NCBI RefSeq assembly: GCF_020567425.1
Contig: NZ_JAJCVJ010000001.1
Coordinates: 868,001-932,000 of the forward strand
Reading direction: 5' to 3'
DNA: 64,000 nt
DNA from: Salinirubrum litoreum
Lineage (GTDB): Archaea; Halobacteriota; Halobacteria; Halobacteriales; Haloferacaceae
Part shown: positions 45,422 to 53,614 of the stretch, piece by piece
Numbering within the stretch: position 1 is the stretch's first letter
Layout: every line of letters starts with the position of its first letter
Translations under genes and position numbers: made by a program
The notes under the pieces: model-generated
What the model was told of the DNA's origin: nothing
Databases searched by the model: none
What the model saw: only the letters and a program-made list of their open reading frames with translations

Positions 45422-46207
45422 ATGCGCAAGTTTACCACATCGCGTCGTGGCTACCTCGCGGCAGTCGGAACCAGTAGTCTCGTCGGTCTGGCAGGCTGTA
45501 CGACCGGCGGTGGCGGCGGGACCGAGATCACGCCCGGAACCGCCCCCGGTTTCCCGCCGTTCGAGTTCAAGAACGACGACAACGAACTCGTCGGCTTCGA
45601 CATCGACCTCCTCGAGGCGGTCGTGGGGGAGACCGACTACACCCTCGGGTCGTGGGAGGAACTGGAGTTCAGTTCGCTGATCCCTGGCCTCCAGAACGAC
45701 CGCATCGACGTGATCGCGGCCGCGATGACGATCACCGAGGACCGCGACGAGACGATCGACTTCTCCGATCCGTACTACAACGCCGACCAGTCCATCCTCG
45801 TCGCCAGCGGCGGCGACTTCTCGCCGTCCTCGCTGGACGACCTCGAAGGCCGGCGCCTCGGCGCACAGGAGGGGACCACCGGCGAGTCGGTCATCCAGTC
45901 GGAACTGATCGAGAGCGGGCAGGTCTCCGAGTCGAACTACAACGCCTACGGGAGCTACGTCCTCGCCGTCGAGGACCTCATCAACGGCAACATCGACGCC
46001 ATCGTCATCGACCAACCGGTCGCCCAGACGTTCGCCAGCCAGCGCGACGTGGACATCGCCTTCACCTACGAGACGGGCGAGCGCTACGGCTTCGGCGTCC
46101 GCACGGACGACGACGACCTGCAGGAAGCACTGAACAGCGGTCTCGCCACGGTACAGGACAACGGGACCTACGAGGAGATCCGCAACGAGTGGTTCAGTAG
46201 CGCCTGA
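45422..46207 (+). CDS. Polar amino-acid ABC transporter substrate-binding lipoprotein
   Basis: The protein has 261 residues from the ATG at 45422. The N-terminus has a Tat-like TTSRRGYLAAVGTSSLVG ending in the lipobox LAGC. The mature part is a family 3 solute-binding protein: PGFPPFEFKNDDNELVGFDI, IAAAMTITEDRDETIDFSDP, YGFGVRTDDDDLQEALNSGL. It delivers amino acids of the Gln/His/Arg class to the permeases that follow. An upstream ATG at 45401 would weaken the signal peptide. Confidence 0.93.
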   Translation: MRKFTTSRRGYLAAVGTSSLVGLAGCTTGGGGGTEITPGTAPGFPPFEFKNDDNELVGFDIDLLEAVVGETDYTLGSWEELEFSSLIPGLQNDRIDVIAAAMTITEDRDETIDFSDPYYNADQSILVASGGDFSPSSLDDLEGRRLGAQEGTTGESVIQSELIESGQVSESNYNAYGSYVLAVEDLINGNIDAIVIDQPVAQTFASQRDVDIAFTYETGERYGFGVRTDDDDLQEALNSGLATVQDNGTYEEIRNEWFSSA

Positions 46208-46211
46208 GCCG

Positions 46212-46961
46212 ATGGTCGCCGACTCGCTCGTCGCGCCGATGCTGGCAGGCAGCGGGAGTCCCGTCCCGCTCCAACTGAGTGACTGGGTCTTCGTCGCCGA
46301 GAACGCCGACTACCTGCTGGCTGGCACCGCGCTGACGATCCTGCTGTCGATCGTCTGTGTGCTCGTCGGCTTCCTCGTCGGCTTCCCCGGCGGCGCGGTG
46401 GCGGTGTACGGGGGGTCGGTGAGTCGCCGACTCGTCGAGAACGTGGGCGTCGTCCTGCGGGGGACGCCCATCGTCGTGATCTTCTTCTTCACGTACTTCG
46501 TCTTCGGGACGCCCGGTCTCGATCTCGGCTTCTTCGAGATCTCGCCGGAGTTCGTCGCGGCCGTCCTCGGTCTCGGTCTCAGGAGTGCAGCCTACCAGAC
46601 CGAGATGTTCCGGGGCGCACTCCAGTCGGTCGACGACGGCCAACTGGAGGCCGCCCGGTCGCTCGGGATGGGCAAGTGGGAGTCGGTCGGCTACGTGGCC
46701 GTCCCGCAGGCGCTCCGGCGCTCTGTCCCCTCGTTCCAGAACGAGGCGACGATCGTCCTGAAGGACACCAGTGTCGTCTTCGCCATCGGTCTCTCCGAGT
46801 TGCTGACGCGGAGCTACGACCTGTTCACGCGGGAGACGACCGCGACGCTGGAAGTGATCCTGACGATCAGCGCGATCTACTTCGTGTTGACCTTCGTCAC
46901 GAACCGCGGACTCGACTACGTGGAGTCCGTCTACCGGATTCCCGGCGGTGAGCGTGCATGA
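46212..46961 (+). CDS. Polar amino-acid ABC transporter permease 1
   Basis: The protein has 249 residues, about five helices and the HisM-type permease fold. The cytoplasmic coupling helix is DDGQLEAARSLGMGKWESVG, facing the ATPase, and VVLRGTPIVVIFFFTYFVF is the family TGxP segment. It ends with an ATGA overlap into the ATPase gene. Confidence 0.93.
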   Translation: MVADSLVAPMLAGSGSPVPLQLSDWVFVAENADYLLAGTALTILLSIVCVLVGFLVGFPGGAVAVYGGSVSRRLVENVGVVLRGTPIVVIFFFTYFVFGTPGLDLGFFEISPEFVAAVLGLGLRSAAYQTEMFRGALQSVDDGQLEAARSLGMGKWESVGYVAVPQALRRSVPSFQNEATIVLKDTSVVFAIGLSELLTRSYDLFTRETTATLEVILTISAIYFVLTFVTNRGLDYVESVYRIPGGERA

Positions 46962-47704
46962 CAGACGAACTTCTCCGCGTCGAGAGCGTGGACAAGAGCT
47001 ACGGTGACGAACGGGTGTTGACCGACGTGAGCTTCGAGATGGATCGGGGGGACGTGACCGTCCTCATCGGGCCGTCCGGCAGTGGGAAGTCCACGATGCT
47101 CCGGTGTGTCAACCGACTGACCGAGATCGACGACGGGGCCATCTACCTCGACGGCGACTGCGTGACGGACGCCGACACGAACGTCAACGACCTCCGGCGG
47201 CAGGTCGGGATGGTGTTCCAGGACTTCAACCTGTTCTCACACCTCACGGCACTCGAAAACGTCTCCCTCGGCCCGCGCCGGGTGCTCGGGAAAGAGAAGG
47301 CCGAGGCCACGCAGTTGGCCCGCGAGCAGTTAGAACAGGTCGGACTCGGGAAGCAACTCGACTCGTACCCCGCCGAACTCTCCGGCGGCCAGCAACAGCG
47401 TGTCGGCATCGCGCGGGCGCTGGCGATGGACCCGAAACTGATGCTGTTCGACGAACCGACCAGCGCGCTGGACCCGGAACTGATCGGCGACGTGCTGGAG
47501 GTGATGCGCGACCTGGTCGACCAGGGGATGACGATGCTCGTCGTGACCCACGAGATGGGCTTCGCCCGCGAGGCGGCCGACGAACTCGTCTTCCTCGACG
47601 GCGGCAAGGTGGCGGAACGCGGACCGCCGGAACAGTTGTTCGAGAACCCACAGCACGACAGAACCGCGCAGTTCCTGCGCAGACTGACCGAACTCCATGG
47701 CTGA
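46958..47704 (+). CDS. glnQ: Polar amino-acid ABC transporter ATPase
   Basis: The protein has 248 residues. Walker A is LIGPSGSGKSTMLRCVNRL, the Q loop FQDFNLFSHLTALENVSLGP, the signature LSGGQQQRVGIARALAMDPK, Walker B LMLFDEPTSALDPEL, and the H loop VVTHEMGFAREAAD. All are intact, and the sequence is of the GlnQ/HisP class. It overlaps both permease genes (4 and 8 bases). Confidence 0.96.
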   Translation: MTDELLRVESVDKSYGDERVLTDVSFEMDRGDVTVLIGPSGSGKSTMLRCVNRLTEIDDGAIYLDGDCVTDADTNVNDLRRQVGMVFQDFNLFSHLTALENVSLGPRRVLGKEKAEATQLAREQLEQVGLGKQLDSYPAELSGGQQQRVGIARALAMDPKLMLFDEPTSALDPELIGDVLEVMRDLVDQGMTMLVVTHEMGFAREAADELVFLDGGKVAERGPPEQLFENPQHDRTAQFLRRLTELHG

Positions 47705-48638
47705 CGATCCGACACCGGCCGGGAGTCCCGGCTTCGCCGAACGCTCCGCCCGGCGAGTCGACGGTGCCTCGGCCGGCGGGACACTGGCACTCCTCGCCGG
47801 CGTCGTCTTCTGGGGGTGGGTCCTCCTCCGGTGGACGAACGACTGGACCGGCGGTCTGCTGGTTCCGCCGGGGACACCCTTCGTCGCACCGAAAGTCGTG
47901 GAGTCGACGCTCCTCGGAGTTCCACTGCTCTCCGGTGCCGCCGAAATCGTCGCGCTGTCGGTGTCGTACCTGCCGCGACTCTCGACCGGCCTGTGGCTGA
48001 CGGTCGTGTTGACCGTCGTGAGCATCCTGCTCGGGCTTCCCTTCGCCATCGCGCTGTCGGTCAGCCGGGTGTACGGGAACCTGACCAGTCACGTCTCGCT
48101 GGCGTACACGGAACTGTTCCGGGGGACGCCGCTGCTCGCGCAGTTGTTCGTCCTCTACTACGGGCTGAACCTCTCGGCGTTCGTGCCGGGGTTCGCGGAG
48201 GGTGTCTTCACTAACCGGGCGGTCTGGGTCGCCATCGTCGGGTTCACGCTGAACAGCGCGGCGTACCAGGCCGAGTACATCCGATCCGCGCTCCAGTCGG
48301 TCGAAGGCGGTCAGTTGACGGCCGGGCGAGCCATCGGTCTGCCGCGACTGGCCGCGATCCGGTACATCGTCCTCCCGCAGGGCCTCAGATACGCGATTCC
48401 GGGCTGGACGAACGAACTCATCTACCTGATCAAGTACTCCTCGTTGGCGGCGTTCATCACCGTGCCGGAACTGTTCAACCGGGCGAACGCCATCGCGTCC
48501 GGCAACTTCCGGTACCTCGGCGTCTTCACCGTGACGGCGCTGTTCTACCTGGGTCTCGTCATCACCGCCTCGCGGTTGATGAACCGCATCGAGGACCGGG
48601 TGGCGATCCCCGGTATCGGCCACAGCGACGGTCGGTGA
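47697..48638 (+). CDS. Polar amino-acid ABC transporter permease 2
   Basis: The protein has 313 residues. It has a longer N-terminus than permease 1 with an extra helix (LALLAGVVFWGWVLLRW), then the same fold: AYTELFRGTPLLAQLFVLYY and the coupling helix VEGGQLTAGRAIGLPRLAAI. The pair is probably a heterodimer. Last gene of the operon. Confidence 0.93.
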   Translation: MADDPTPAGSPGFAERSARRVDGASAGGTLALLAGVVFWGWVLLRWTNDWTGGLLVPPGTPFVAPKVVESTLLGVPLLSGAAEIVALSVSYLPRLSTGLWLTVVLTVVSILLGLPFAIALSVSRVYGNLTSHVSLAYTELFRGTPLLAQLFVLYYGLNLSAFVPGFAEGVFTNRAVWVAIVGFTLNSAAYQAEYIRSALQSVEGGQLTAGRAIGLPRLAAIRYIVLPQGLRYAIPGWTNELIYLIKYSSLAAFITVPELFNRANAIASGNFRYLGVFTVTALFYLGLVITASRLMNRIEDRVAIPGIGHSDGR

Positions 48639-48768
48639 GGGGCGACGGTCCCGGCGGTGGAGGCTAGAGGACGCCCGGCCACTTGGACCACGACCCTGAT
48701 TCCTCGCGGGAGAGAACGGGAGCGACGAATTTCGCCGCCGCCGCCGTAGTCCCAACCGGTGAACGACG

Positions 48769-49299
48769 ATGGCAACCGAACCACAGACCAGCGAACAGAC
48801 GAGTGAGTACGTCGAGACCGAACGCCGCCTCGTCGAGGAGGTGTTCAACGAGGGGACCATCTCGGTGATCGACGAGATCCACACACCCGACTACGTGGGC
48901 CACTGGTTCCTGCCGCGTGGCGGCGAGGCGGGCATCCCCGAACTGAAGGAGTTCGTCGCCGGCATCCACGAGGGGTTCGACGACTTCCGGATGGACGAGG
49001 AGTTCGTCCTCGCCGACGGCGACATGGTGACACTCGGCTTCCGGACCAGTGGGACTCACGCCGGCGAGTTCATGGGCATCCCGGCCACCGACGAACGCGG
49101 CGAGTCGGTCGGGATCATGGTCCACCGGTACGAAGACGGTAAGATCGCAGAGGGTTGGGCGGTGTGGGACCAACTCGGCATGCTCCAGCGACTCGGTGTC
49201 GTCCCCGAGGAGTTCCACCTCTCGGACTTCCTCGAGACGGCACTGACCCTGACGAAACAGGACGTGCTCAAGCGCACCCGGAGAAAAGACCGAGGGTAG
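48769..49299 (+). CDS. SnoaL-like ester cyclase/polyketide-cyclase fold protein
   Basis: The protein has 176 residues in a single NTF2-like cone. It has the usual SnoaL-like layout: LVEEVFNEGTISVIDEIHTP, DYVGHWFLPRGGEAGIPELK, VTLGFRTSGTHAGEFMGIPA, and MVHRYEDGKIAEGWAVWDQ. Several His and Asp residues face the cavity. Proteins of this group act on small hydrophobic substrates, but most haloarchaeal ones are uncharacterised. Monocistronic. Confidence 0.83.
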   Translation: MATEPQTSEQTSEYVETERRLVEEVFNEGTISVIDEIHTPDYVGHWFLPRGGEAGIPELKEFVAGIHEGFDDFRMDEEFVLADGDMVTLGFRTSGTHAGEFMGIPATDERGESVGIMVHRYEDGKIAEGWAVWDQLGMLQRLGVVPEEFHLSDFLETALTLTKQDVLKRTRRKDRG

Positions 49300-49385
49300 T
49301 GAACGAGTGCGTGCCACGCCCACACGGCACGCGTTTCCGTCCTCTGGCCGACAACGCTATCAGGTCAGCGGCCGCTACAGTACGC

Positions 49386-49649
49386 ATGAACGCGATCCCC
49401 CGCTCACAGGAACCGCCCGATAGCCGCCAGCGTCCGCAGGACACCACCGACACGACGCCCCGGCACGCGAAGACGACGCTGTTCTGTCCGATCTGTGGCC
49501 ACGAGAGCCCCGCAGACGGTGACTGGCTCCGGCGCGTCGGTCCGACGGTCGGCCGCGAGCAGACGCCCGTCAGCAACGGTGTCGTCGGACGTGGCGTCGC
49601 CCTCGTCTGCCCCGAGTGTGACACTGTGGTCACGGTCCGCCGGCGGTAG
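49386..49649 (+). CDS. Small zinc-ribbon protein (FCPICGHESP type)
   Basis: The protein has 87 residues from the ATG at 49386. A disordered N-terminal third is followed by one zinc ribbon: FCPICGHESPADGDWLRRV and, after a Gly/Val-rich linker, ALVCPECDTVVTVR. The form FCPxCGHExPxDGDW recurs among short haloarchaeal proteins as I recall it. The role is unknown; nucleic-acid binding is plausible. Monocistronic. Confidence 0.75.
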   Translation: MNAIPRSQEPPDSRQRPQDTTDTTPRHAKTTLFCPICGHESPADGDWLRRVGPTVGREQTPVSNGVVGRGVALVCPECDTVVTVRRR

Positions 49650-49769
49650 GTCGTTCCCCCTCTGGCGACCCCCGCCCACCTCCGCCTCGTGACGCAGACA
49701 CACGGCTCGCCGGGCGTCGAGACCAGCTATCCGGTGCTTTTAAACGGCTGACCGACCGAGATTCTCCCA

Positions 49770-50294
49770 ATGGCTTTTGAGGAGTTGCTGAACGACCCGG
49801 TGATTCAGAAGTACCTCCACGAGTTGGTCGGCCCGACGGGGATGCCCGTCGCGGCGGCACCCCCGGACGGCGAGGTGACGGACGAGGAACTCGCCGAGGA
49901 GTTGGGGCTGGAACTCAACGACGTGCGGCGTGCGCTGTTTATCCTCTACGAGAACGATCTCGCCACCTACCGCCGCGTGCGCGACGAGGACTCCGGCTGG
50001 CTGACCTATCTGTGGACCTTCGAGTACGACAACATCCCCGAGAATCTGGAAGAAGAGATGTACCGCCTGCTGGACGCACTGGAGGACAGACAGGAGTACG
50101 AGCGGACCCACGAGTTCTACCTCTGTGAGGTCGACTCCATCCGGTTCGAGTTCGGCGAGGCGATGGACTTCGGCTTCGAGTGTCCCGAGTGTGGCTCGCC
50201 GCTGGAGTCGATGGAGAACACCCGACTCGTGGACGCGATGGACGACCGCATCGCGGGACTCCGCGACGAACTCAACGTCGGCGTGACCGACTGA
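49770..50294 (+). CDS. tfe: Transcription initiation factor TFE (TFIIE-alpha homologue)
   Basis: The protein has 174 residues. The N-terminal winged helix (LNDPVIQKYLHELVGPTGMP, LAEELGLELNDVRRALFILY) stabilises the open promoter with TBP, TFB and RNA polymerase. A helical linker leads to a zinc-ribbon region, FYLCEVDSIRFEFGEAMDFG and CPECGSPLE. The ribbon has only three Cys; the first pair reads CEVD instead of CxxC. DUF2110 follows with a one-base overlap, the common haloarchaeal order. Confidence 0.95.
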   Translation: MAFEELLNDPVIQKYLHELVGPTGMPVAAAPPDGEVTDEELAEELGLELNDVRRALFILYENDLATYRRVRDEDSGWLTYLWTFEYDNIPENLEEEMYRLLDALEDRQEYERTHEFYLCEVDSIRFEFGEAMDFGFECPECGSPLESMENTRLVDAMDDRIAGLRDELNVGVTD

Positions 50295-50959
50295 TGGTCG
50301 TTCTCGCATCCAAGTGCTACGTCGAGGGCGACGCCCGCGACCGCGCACTCGACAGCCTGCGCTCCCAACTCGACGACGAACTCGGCGACCTCGACGTGAC
50401 GTACACGGTCGGTGTCCGCGACGACGACTTCGTCTCGGTGACCATCTCGGGTGACGACGCGACCGTCGCCAGAAACGTCGTCCGCGAGTCGTGGGGCGAG
50501 GTGACGCCCCACTTCGAAGACGGCGAGACCTACGTCGGTACCCTCGAGTCGTGGGACGACGAGGGGTTCGTCCTCGACGCCGGCGAACCGATCCGCATCC
50601 CCGCCAGCGAGTTGGGACTCGGACAGGGGACCCCGAGCCAGATCCGCGACCGGTTCGGACTCGTCCAGCACCTCCCGCTCCGATTCGTCTACGGTGACAC
50701 GCCCCGACTCGCCGACGAGACACGCGACCGACTCTACGACTGGACACGCGGCGACGGTCGCGTCAACGTCAACAGTGCGACCAGAAGCGAGGTGCGTGCG
50801 ACGGTCAACCGGGCCGGTCACGCCCGCGACATCGTGACCGTCGAGCGACTCGGTCTGCTCGAACAGAGCATCGTCTGTGCCGAGGGGACGGACCCGCCGG
50901 GCTTGCTGTCGGCCATCGGGCAGTATCTCCCCGCCGAACTCAAGTGCGTCATCCCCTAA
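50294..50959 (+). CDS. DUF2110 family protein
   Basis: The protein has 221 residues; the ATG shares one base with the tfe stop. DUF2110 proteins sit beside tfe in many archaea but have no assigned function. Visible blocks are KCYVEGDARDRALDSLRSQL, VSVTISGDDATVARNVVRES, ETYVGTLESWDDEGFVLDAG (an S1-like beta stretch) and LPAELKCVIP. The all-beta middle could be an RNA-binding OB fold; a role with TFE in transcription is inferred from linkage. Confidence 0.85.
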   Translation: MVVLASKCYVEGDARDRALDSLRSQLDDELGDLDVTYTVGVRDDDFVSVTISGDDATVARNVVRESWGEVTPHFEDGETYVGTLESWDDEGFVLDAGEPIRIPASELGLGQGTPSQIRDRFGLVQHLPLRFVYGDTPRLADETRDRLYDWTRGDGRVNVNSATRSEVRATVNRAGHARDIVTVERLGLLEQSIVCAEGTDPPGLLSAIGQYLPAELKCVIP

Positions 50960-50975
50960 AGAGAGTCTACCCTGC

Positions 50976-51785
50976 ATGAACAGACGCCTCCTCGCCGTCG
51001 CCGGACTGGTCTTCCTGATGCTCACGTCGGGCTGTCTCGGCTTCTTCGGTGCCTCGGACGTCCCCGACGAGCAGTTGAACGAACCGCCTGCGGAACCGTA
51101 CGACTGGGACACCGACCGGGACGCCTACATCGTCGTCCACGAGAACACCACCTTCCAGGCCGTCTACCGGACGAACGAGTCCCGGATGGAACTGTTCCGC
51201 CGTGACGGCTTCGGCGGCCGGAACTCGATTCCGGTCTCCGCGCTCCGGGTCAGATACCCCAACGGGACCGTGCTCGAAGGGAGCGAGATCCGGACCCGTG
51301 GCGGGAACGTCACCTCCAGCAGAGACGAGGTGGTCGTCGAGCGACCGAACGACATCCCGAACGGGACCGTCTGGCAACTCGGTGTGACCTCCGAGAGCAG
51401 TCCGAAGCGGTTCGCGCTCCCGACGTTCGTGAAGGGCTCTTACGAGGTCGTGCTCCCACCGAACCGGCGGGTCGACTTCCCGATCTTCGGGACCGTCAGA
51501 CCGCCGGGATCGGAGACGAGCATCGACGACCAGAGCCGGACCCACATCGTCTGGAGCGGCGAGAACGAGGTGTCTGCCGACAGCATCGCCGTGCAGTTCT
51601 ACCTCCAACGTGACCTGACCATCTTCGCGGGCATCGCGCTCCTGTTGACGGTCGTCGGTGGCGGTGGCCTGCTGTACTACCGCCGGCAGATCCAGCAGTT
51701 GCGTGAACGCCGGGAGGAACTCGGACTCGACGTGGAGACCGGCGACGACGACCTCGACGACGGTCCGCCGCCGGGGATGGGCTGA
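50976..51785 (+). CDS. DUF5803-like membrane-anchored lipoprotein
   Basis: The protein has 269 residues from the ATG at 50976. The N-terminus is a lipoprotein signal (LLAVAGLVFLMLTSGCLGFF). The outside part is beta-rich: YIVVHENTTFQAVYRTNESR, RYPNGTVLEGSEIRTRGG, KGSYEVVLPPNRRVDFPIFG. One membrane helix near the end (IFAGIALLLTVVGGGGLLYY) precedes a cytoplasmic helix and acidic tail. The protein is therefore anchored at both ends. It follows DUF2110 by 16 bases. Function unknown. Confidence 0.8.
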   Translation: MNRRLLAVAGLVFLMLTSGCLGFFGASDVPDEQLNEPPAEPYDWDTDRDAYIVVHENTTFQAVYRTNESRMELFRRDGFGGRNSIPVSALRVRYPNGTVLEGSEIRTRGGNVTSSRDEVVVERPNDIPNGTVWQLGVTSESSPKRFALPTFVKGSYEVVLPPNRRVDFPIFGTVRPPGSETSIDDQSRTHIVWSGENEVSADSIAVQFYLQRDLTIFAGIALLLTVVGGGGLLYYRRQIQQLRERREELGLDVETGDDDLDDGPPPGMG

Positions 51786-51817
51786 CTCGGCCGACTCACC
51801 TGCGTTCCTTCGATCTT

Positions 51818-52663
51818 TCAGTCCCCATCGAACGCGAGCAGTCCGGGGTAGTCCGCGATGATCCCGTCCACTCCTCGATCTGCGAGTAGCCGCGCCTCGT
51901 GCCACGTTCGAACTGTGTAGACGTTCACCTCACGACCTGCCTCGTGTGCGACTCTCACGAGGTTCCGACTCTGGCCCGACCGTCCAGCGTCCGTCTCGCG
52001 GGGGCAGTCGTGAATCGCGTCGAGAGGCGGATGAACCGCCTCGCAGTCGTACTCTCGAGCGATCGCCAGTCCGGCTTCCACGTCGGGACCGAACAGCGTC
52101 GCGAGTGGGATCGAGGCGTCGATCTCGCGGACGACCGCCAGGGCACCCTCGTAGAACGACGAGAACAGCAGGTCGTTGTCGTACTCGTCGGTGATCTCGA
52201 TCACGCTGACGACGAACTCGTGCCACCTGTCTCTCGCCGCCGCCAACTCCGCGCCCGACAGTTTCTCGCCGAATCGCAGGTCGTCGGAGCCGGGATCTTT
52301 CAGTTCGACGTTGACGCCGACCGAGGGCGGGACCGCGTCCAGTACCTGCGCGAGGGTCGGGACTGTCTCGCCGCTTCCGAGGACTTCAGCGTCTCGCACG
52401 TCGGCCCACGGCGTCTCGTGGACGAGTCCGGATCGGTCGGTCAGGCCGCCATCACCGTGGCTGTCGTCGCGCTCCGAGAGTCCGTCGTCGTGGAAGACGA
52501 CCACCTCGCCGTCGCTCGTCGGGCGCACGTCGACCTCGATCACGTCGGCACCCGCGTCTGCCGCGAACCGGGCCGCGCCGACGGTGTTCTCCGGGGCGAC
52601 GCCGGCGAAGCCCCGGTGGGCGATCACCCTCGGTCGGTCGGTGTCGACAGTCTCCTCCGTCAT
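51818..52663 (-). CDS. Glycerophosphodiester phosphodiesterase
   Basis: The protein has 281 residues from the ATG at 52663. The GDPD barrel is intact: VIAHRGFAGVAPENTVGA, IEVDVRPTSDGEVVVFHDD (metal and catalytic acid), VNVELKDPG, and the C-terminal VYTVRTWHEARLLADRGVDG. It splits glycerophosphodiesters to glycerol phosphate plus alcohol. It is cytoplasmic (no signal) and monocistronic, divergent from the CinA-like gene. Confidence 0.93.
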   Translation of the reverse strand: MTEETVDTDRPRVIAHRGFAGVAPENTVGAARFAADAGADVIEVDVRPTSDGEVVVFHDDGLSERDDSHGDGGLTDRSGLVHETPWADVRDAEVLGSGETVPTLAQVLDAVPPSVGVNVELKDPGSDDLRFGEKLSGAELAAARDRWHEFVVSVIEITDEYDNDLLFSSFYEGALAVVREIDASIPLATLFGPDVEAGLAIAREYDCEAVHPPLDAIHDCPRETDAGRSGQSRNLVRVAHEAGREVNVYTVRTWHEARLLADRGVDGIIADYPGLLAFDGD

Positions 52664-52754
52664 GCTCGGAGCGACGACCGCCGGCGGTGTCAAGCCATCG
52701 TCCGCGCGCACTCGTGCCGACTGGCTTTTTACGCCCGACGGCCCTACGACGGGT

Positions 52755-53447
52755 ATGCGCGTCGCCATCGTCACGGTCGGAGACGAACTGCTCGCCGGGG
52801 ACACGGTGAACACCAACGCCGCGTGGCTCTGTACCGAACTCACCGAGCGCGGCGTCTCGGTCGAGCGCGTGACGACCCTCCCGGACCGCGTGGCCGACAT
52901 CGCGCGAGTCGTCAACGAGTACCACGCGGAGTACGACGCCGTGATCGTCACCGGCGGTCTCGGCCCGACGCACGACGACCTGACGATGGAGGGGGTGGCG
53001 GCCGCCTTCGGTCGGGAGGTCGAGGAGAGCGAGGCGGCGCTGGCGTGGCTGACCGAGCAAGGGGGCTACGCGGCCGGCGACCTCGCCGAGGGGACGACCC
53101 ACCTCCCGGCCGGCGCGCGGATGCTCCCGAACGACGAGGGTGTCGCCCCCGGCGCAGTCGTCGAGTCGGTGTACGTCCTGCCGGGCGTCCCGGCGGAGAT
53201 GAAGGCGATGTTCGCGCGCGTCGCCGACGAGTTCGCGGGCGAGCCGACCTACTCGGAGACGGTGGCGACCCCGGAACCGGAGAGCACTCTGCTGGATCGC
53301 ATCGCCGGGGTACAGGAGGCCTTCGACGTGACCGTGGGGAGTTATCCGGGCGAGCACGTCCGACTGAAGGTGACGGCGACCGATCCGGAGACGGCGCGGT
53401 CGGCCGCAGACTGGTTGTCGGAACGAGTTGAAGTGCTCGAAGAGTGA
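52755..53447 (+). CDS. CinA-type molybdopterin-binding domain protein
   Basis: The protein has 230 residues in a single MoaB/Mog-like domain (MRVAIVTVGDELLAGDTVNT, DAVIVTGGLGPTHDDLTMEG). PGVPAEMKAMF follows. Bacterial CinA has a second amidase domain after this part; here it is absent. The fold acts in the hydrolysis of ADP-ribose- or NMN-type nucleotides in some CinA proteins; the archaeal role is unclear. It ends just before a long non-coding element. Confidence 0.88.
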   Translation: MRVAIVTVGDELLAGDTVNTNAAWLCTELTERGVSVERVTTLPDRVADIARVVNEYHAEYDAVIVTGGLGPTHDDLTMEGVAAAFGREVEESEAALAWLTEQGGYAAGDLAEGTTHLPAGARMLPNDEGVAPGAVVESVYVLPGVPAEMKAMFARVADEFAGEPTYSETVATPEPESTLLDRIAGVQEAFDVTVGSYPGEHVRLKVTATDPETARSAADWLSERVEVLEE

Positions 53448-53514
53448 GGTGAATCGAGTGTTCTCGTTCGGGTCGTGACTGCTGTCGAGTACGTCGTAGA
53501 GAAATCGGTTGGAT
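53448..53514. other. Short spacer between the cinA-like gene and the tandem leader repeat
   Basis: No gene or clear site is seen; it is the 3' flank of the cinA-like gene. Confidence 0.4.
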
Positions 53515-53610
53515 ACAACTCGGTCGAGACGGTCGCAGACAACTCGGTCGAGACGGTCGCAGACAACTCGGTCGAGACGGTCGCAGACAACTCGGTCGAG
53601 ACGGTCGCAG
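53515..53610 (+). repeat. Four perfect tandem copies of a 24-base unit
   Basis: acaactcggtcgagacggtc gcag is repeated exactly four times. The last copy runs into acaacgaggggtgaaagccc, the head of the structured element. A single, diverged copy of the unit precedes the element heads at 9742 and about 58351, so the tandem array here is a local expansion of the element's leader. The units are eight codons long, but no good start or surrounding gene exists, and there are no CRISPR-like spacers. Confidence 0.85.
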
Positions 53611-53614
53611 ACAA

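Noticed and set aside
53515..53610. CRISPR array
   Set aside because: The 24-base units are head to tail with no spacers and there are no cas genes nearby.
53342..53614. Minus-strand gene encoding a repeated TELSATVS peptide
   Set aside because: It is only the translation of the 24-base tandem repeat plus the antisense of the cinA-like gene end; no start signal or family.
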